A DNA stretch of 64,000 nucleotides from Abelmoschus esculentus (taxonomy: Eukaryota > Streptophyta > Magnoliopsida > Malvales > Malvaceae), in NCBI GenBank assembly GCA_035048815.1, contig JAUCBN010000021.1, positions 3,503,501 through 3,567,500 of the forward strand. The letters run 5' to 3'. The position numbers and the translations under genes were made by a program. Under the pieces are notes generated by a model. It ran no database searches, was not told the DNA's origin, and saw only the letters and a list, made by a program, of their open reading frames with translations. This document shows positions 58,828-64,000 of this stretch, piece after piece; the first letter of the stretch is position 1, and each line of letters starts with the position of its first letter.

Positions 58828-61800
58828 GTAATTCTTTATTAGGTCATTTTATTGAAAAAAAATAATATTTTTAAAAAATTCGAATTTGAACGACTTTACT
58901 TATAAAATATGTTTAAGATTTATTGAAAAAAATATTTTTTTAATTTTTTAAAATATTGATTTTATATATATTTGATCATTCTAATTCAAAATGACCGCTG
59001 ACTACTCTTTTTTTTAATGTACATAATTTCAAGCCAAATATTTTTCAAGCTTAAATAAAAAATATCTAAATTATATATATATTTTAATTTTAAGTGTCTA
59101 AAGTTTATACCGTTATAATTTTACAGCCTGCTAATTAACTATTGTTAAAAAAATTAGTTAATCAATTAATGCTTGACATGCGATAAGTTCATTTTTTTAA
59201 ATTTAAATTTTGAAACATTTTTCCACAAAAATTTAAATTTTTAAAAAGTCTCAAAATTATTAGTTTTTTTTATAAAATAATCCTTAAATCTTTAAAAATT
59301 CTCAAACTTAAACCCTTAAATAGTCGCGGCTTCCATCGCCAATCACCGTCTCTGAGCACATCCATTTTGTTTGCCTGACCTATAGGTTTGAGAATTTTTA
59401 GGGATTTATTCTTTTTTTTTTAAATTTATATTTTTTTGTATTATTTAAATTTATTAGAATGAAAACTTTTTATTTTCATAATCGTTTTAATTTTAAGATT
59501 TGAGAATTTAGTTTAAGGTTCAGGGTTTATAGATTTTACTTTAGGGGTTTAGAATTTAAAAATTGTGGATAGAATTTAAGACTTATGGTTGGACTTTAGG
59601 ATTTCAAAGTTTGAATTAAAATTTTAACATATAAACCTTAAATTTTAACCATAAATCTTAAATTCTAACCATAATTTTTAAATTCTAAACTTATAAGATT
59701 AAACCTTTGAATTATAAAACTAAGACTCTTGTAGAAACAAAAAGTTTCTACTGCCGGTGCATAATGTAAGTACCCTACTTGTATCTATGTCTAATCATGA
59801 GATCAAGAGTTTGATTCGAACTGGGGTTTATTACATCTCCGCTCTTTATCTTATTTGTTGGTGTTTTTGTTTAGTTTGATCGGGTTCATTTTTTAAGATC
59901 TTTTTATTTTGATTCCGTCAAATTTGTGCGAGACTCGTACTTCTCGATATTAAAACTATTATTTATGTAAAGTGTGTTCTCTTACTGGTGCTAAATATGA
60001 ATATCTAAAAAAATATTTTTGAAATGTGCTTTAACATTTTATGTAATGAGGATATTTGTGTTGTATTGACATGTCTATTTTCCTATTTTAAGATTTTAAA
60101 TTTTATTCATGCAAGTGATGCATACGTGACTATGATTTGAGAAAATATATAATTTTTTAGAATTTAGGTTCTCACACTTTAACGAGTAATTATAACTTTT
60201 GTGTCTCGTGAAACTAAAAACTTCGAAAAATTATAGATTCGGACTGTGCTGTGATTGTTTTTGGATTTCAAATCATATTACATCATACTGTGTGCACGGG
60301 TGAGATTGTGTACGGAGAAAGTAGTACCAATCTTCTGATTTCAAAAGCCCTAAGACCACTCTCAGATTTGGTGACGACGTAGGTAAAGATTCTGGGAAAC
60401 TCCTTTCGGATTTATGACGATATAGTTGAGATTTGTGTTTTGTGTATGACATCATTTATACATCATGTTTTGCATTTATCAGAAACTATTTTTGAAAAAA
60501 ATATTTATGAGATCTGTTTTTATTTTGTTTAAATACAACTTAGAGACACACTGAGTTTAATGACTCATTCCTTCATAATTCTTCTTTCACATATCGTTGG
60601 ATTTTAGATAATTAGGTACTTAGAGAATCTTGCACATTTTCTTAATCTCTTACCTATATTAAGTATGAACTTCATTCAAAATTTAAAATATTATTTTTTA
60701 CTTAAATTTTGGTTTATAATTAAATTGATATCGAAATTCTTATAATTGAGATTTATCCAATGCACACAATTATAAAATTATTTCACATATTTGAACTCTC
60801 TTTTTATTTTACTTAAAGAATGAACTTAAAAATTGTATAGAATATTTGCTAAATTTTACTCAAATAGTTTATTACATTGAATAATAATGATTTAACTTAA
60901 AAATCAATACATGAGGTATAAGTTTTTAACCACGATTTTTTAGATTCGTTTTTTAAGTCAAATTTAAGGGATTACATTAACGATGGAATATATAGATTTG
61001 AGATAAAATATAAATTTAATGGTAATAGTATCGATTTATAGTTTAATAATATTTTTTATATGTATTAAAATTTATTGATATTTCGTGTTATTTACCCTGA
61101 AATTTAACTAAAATTTTTCAACCATTGATTATCACCATTATGGTATGATCAAGTTGCATGAAGAAAAATTCAGCCATTGATTGTCATCATACCATTATGG
61201 ATACGTTTAAGTTGCATGAAAATTATATTTTATATAATTCTCATATTTAATTTGTTAATTAATTAACTTAAACTAAATATATTAAAAATAAAAATTTATA
61301 GTAATTATATAATTTCGTTTGTAGAATAGTTTCATTCTATCACCGATGTATAATATATATGAGTTATACATATAAAATAGCAAATTAAACACACATCTCT
61401 TTATATTTTATATTGTTGGTACTTGTTGTATCTTGGAAGATAAAAGATGGACCATCTCAAGTATTACGAGAGTAGACGGAAATTTATCAGAAAAAAAATG
61501 TGTAACCATAAGCCTAAGCTCGTTCTAATTTTTTTTTATCTACATTCAAGTATTTATTTAAAATGACTTTTTTTTTAATTTTTCGTCTTAAATTGTTTAT
61601 TTGTCTTTTTAAATGATAAATAACTTAAAATAAAATATACTTTGATTATTGAATTTATTATTATAATAGATTTGCATGCTTTTTATCCTTGATTATTATT
61701 TATTATTTTAAATATTCTTAATTAATTATTATTGTGGAAACAATAATACAATAAGATTGATATGAAGTTGGATAAATATTCATAAGATGAATATGTGAAT

Positions 61801-61914
61801 AAGATTCAGAGTAAATTTATATATGTAATTATTCTCAACAAATATTTAGTTCGACTCGTTCTAAGATTAATACATCGATTAAATTTATATTAATCTTCAA
61901 TAGTTGTGACATGC
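58828..61914. other. Long AT-rich stretch without a supported gene
   Basis: 59500-59715 has TTTAGGG-like and AACCTTAAA-like phrases in opposite orientation. 60230-60700 has GAGACACACTGAG and other text reminiscent of the chromovirus LTR (compare 14099-14115), possibly a decayed LTR. 61110-61215 holds a diverged ~55-bp tandem duplication (CAACCATTGATTATCACC and CAGCCATTGATTGTCATC). No gene is supported. Confidence 0.4.
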
Positions 61915-62115
61915 ACGAGCCCTTTGACCCAAGTGGTTAAAGGAATAGTTGTCCTTCCTAGAGGTTACGAGTCCGAGCACCAACAATGTCATCAGAATGA
62001 TTGAGCGATCAATGTCAAATGGTGGAGATTATATTCTAGAACACCAATGACATTGTAGCTAGGATAAACAAAATCTTCTTTGTCAACAGTAATGGACCTC
62101 CTTTTTATAAAAATC
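61915..62115 (+). mobile_element. Possible tRNA-derived SINE
   Basis: TGACCCAAGTGGTTAAAGG fits an A box, and GGTTACGAGTCCGAGC about 45 bp on fits a B box with an extra base. Spacing agrees with a tRNA-derived SINE. The 3' end is unclear. Confidence 0.5.
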
Positions 62116-62985
62116 AGCTTGGTTCGGTGGTTTGCCTATGCATATTGTATGTTCATTATGTTTTGATATATAGTATAATCACTAATTTTATCAGAGGTAG
62201 ACCCGCTTTTATTTTTTTTTATTTTATTTTTATCTTAAATAATGGGCTTTAGGTAATTTTAGAATTTATAACAAAAAAAAATTAAAAAGCAAAAAATATA
62301 ATAATAGGCTTTACTTTTTAATGTTCGCTTACTTTTATTATAAAAGTATGTTAAAAATCAAAAGATTATATATATTCATATTACTATTAAACTAAAAAAA
62401 ATCCATCAAAAAATATTATATGTGTAAATATATCTCTCTTTTTTAATCAATTTGTGTTTGTTTTTATCACTTATTATTAAAAAACAAAATAATATTACGT
62501 TTATTAAAAAAAAATACTAGTACGCTAATTTACTGATATATTTTATTTTCACTCAATGTTAAGAAAATTTAAAAATATATATCGTTTTCTTCCATGTTTA
62601 CTTGTGTTTTTCTTTCCATTTTATACAAGTCTTTCACTTATTACATAGTATTTATTTTCCTTTTGCGTTTCCCGTTTTATCTATTATTGGTTATTATTAT
62701 ATTATTATTATTATTTATTATCATTATTATTATTATTATCATAAAATAAATAAATAGAATCCAAAAACATTGTGGATGTAAATATTATCTTTTTTGCTGT
62801 GTGTTATCTCGTTTTTATATATATCTTCTTATTACAATAATTATATTTATTATTATTAAGTTTAATATTATTATTATTATTATTATCATATATATCATAT
62901 TAAATAAAACCCAACAAACAAATAAAATAAATAGCTCAGATTAATTAATTGAACAGTACAAAGTTTATTAATAACAACCCAAAGT
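62116..62985. repeat. AT-rich DNA with (ATT)n microsatellites
   Basis: ATT repeats at about 62687-62740 and 62863-62886. Nothing else is recognised. Confidence 0.8.
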
Positions 62986-64000
62986 TAATACAGACCCGAA
63001 ATAATTAAATCATAATCTACTTTTTTAACTTTAATTACATAAGCCCAACAGTCCTTAGCCCAAACCGGATTAAACCCTAAAAATCTAACCTCTTTTTCTT
63101 TTTGCGTAGTTAAGGGACAGCCGTTGGATCAACCCCTGGATCCAACGGTCCAGATTAAAGCAAGGAAGGTTCTAGAACCAATCACACGCCGACTGTTTCT
63201 CTCCTCACGCGCGCGTGCTGCACACGCACTAGATCGTTCGGTTTCCAGACGAATTTTCGCTTTCTCGATATCGCCGATCACCGTCCGATCACCTCTGCGG
63301 CAGCCGTAAATGCGCAAAACAACAAAAAAAGAGTCAGATTTGTACCAAATTTTGCAGCAAAAACAACAAAAACAGAGGATATCAGAGACGATTACAACCA
63401 AAAATTTCAGACCATTTCAGACCAGATTTTTGTACTACAATAGAGCAAAAACGTCAACGAATATTAGAAATTAAAGGCAACGATGCATATACGAACAAAT
63501 TTCCAGCCAAGTAGAGAGAAATCGGAAAAAAAAAATAGGCTTTTCTGATTTTCATTTGTAATCGGCTATAAATTAGAGCCGAAACACTTGTACTCGAGAC
63601 TTTTCCCCTCTTTCGAATCAATAAACAAAGAAATTTCAGAGGTAAATACCTCTTTTTTTCAGTTTTGCATAGAGGTGAAAAAAGAAAAATAGGTTTTAGA
63701 TTTTCGTTTTACCTTTGAAACCACGTTTCCCTCGCACCGGTCGTTTGGTCTTCTGATCGTTGGTGATAACCCCACGGCCTTCGGGCTTTAAAAGGGTGAA
63801 CCAATAAAAAGGAAATCGATCGGTTCTCGAGAGGGGGGGTTCTTTTTTTTTTTTCTTTCAAAATCGAAGAGGGATTTTTTGTTGTTTAAGGTGTTCGAAA
63901 GGGTTTTAAAAAGAGGGTTCTTGATTCGGGTTTGCAAAAGGAAAAAAAGTTTTGCTTTTGCTTCGTCGGCCGCCACTAACGGATGAAGAAATGAGAGGTT
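62986..64000 (+). repeat. Gypsy-type LTR, continuing past the window end
   Basis: AAGCCCAACAGTCCTTAGCC and CCAAACCGGATTAAACCC text gives way to a GC-rich part (GACAGCCGTTGGATC, ACGCGCGCGTG). Then come a TATA-like CTATAAATTAGAGCC near 63566 and AATAAAC near 63619. This is the arrangement of promoter and polyadenylation signals seen in plant Gypsy LTRs. No primer site is reached before 64000. The short frames in this part are not convincing genes. Confidence 0.5.

Overview
The window is nuclear DNA of a dicot plant. It is very AT-rich, the genes are intron-split and few, and most of the rest is LTR retrotransposon and MITE sequence. The mix of genes and of Ty3/Gypsy LTR text looks like Malvaceae, probably cotton (Gossypium); that assignment is inference from memory of such sequences, not a search.

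I support five intact protein genes plus one tRNA: (1) an RNase T2 / S-RNase-like gene on + at 9380-10940 (3 exons), whose protein ends in a long Glu-Pro repeat followed by a Pro/Arg repeat; (2) a conserved plant protein with a SHI/LRP1-like zinc finger on - at 29301-31825 (5 exons); (3) a SINA-type RING E3 ubiquitin ligase on - at 34311-36020 (3 coding exons plus a 5'UTR intron); (4) and (5) two tandem annexins on + at 44496-45909 and 57149-58827, each 314 aa; and tRNA-Arg(ACG) on - at 38758-38830. A lone annexin first exon with its own TATA box sits at 42029-42101.

Layout: 1-3.2 kb holds the 5' part of a decayed Athila-like element (-). 3.2-9.3 kb is AT-rich with MITEs, a long-TIR Mutator-type element and a foldback element. 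9.3-11.3 kb is the RNase gene. 11.9-13.0 kb is a hAT-type MITE. 13.2-25.4 kb is a nest: an old LTR split by a full-length but dead Ty3/Gypsy chromovirus (13225-20396, perfect 5-bp target duplication) and by a 3-kb solo LTR. 26-28.8 kb holds two more hAT-type elements. 29-37 kb is the gene-rich part. 37-44 kb holds a SINE, hAT-type MITEs and the tRNA. 44-59 kb is the annexin cluster. The two intact annexins are separated by more MITEs, a 187-bp tandem array and a TTCGAA-rich minisatellite. 59-64 kb is mostly AT-rich and ends in a Gypsy-type LTR.

The genes do not form an obvious pathway. The clearest functional grouping is the annexin cluster, which shows duplication, exon loss, intron loss and a shared GC-AG intron. 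The most unusual single protein is the RNase T2 with its opposite-charge repetitive tail. All exon joins were deduced by eye from reading frame, splice sites and family similarity; none has been checked against transcripts.
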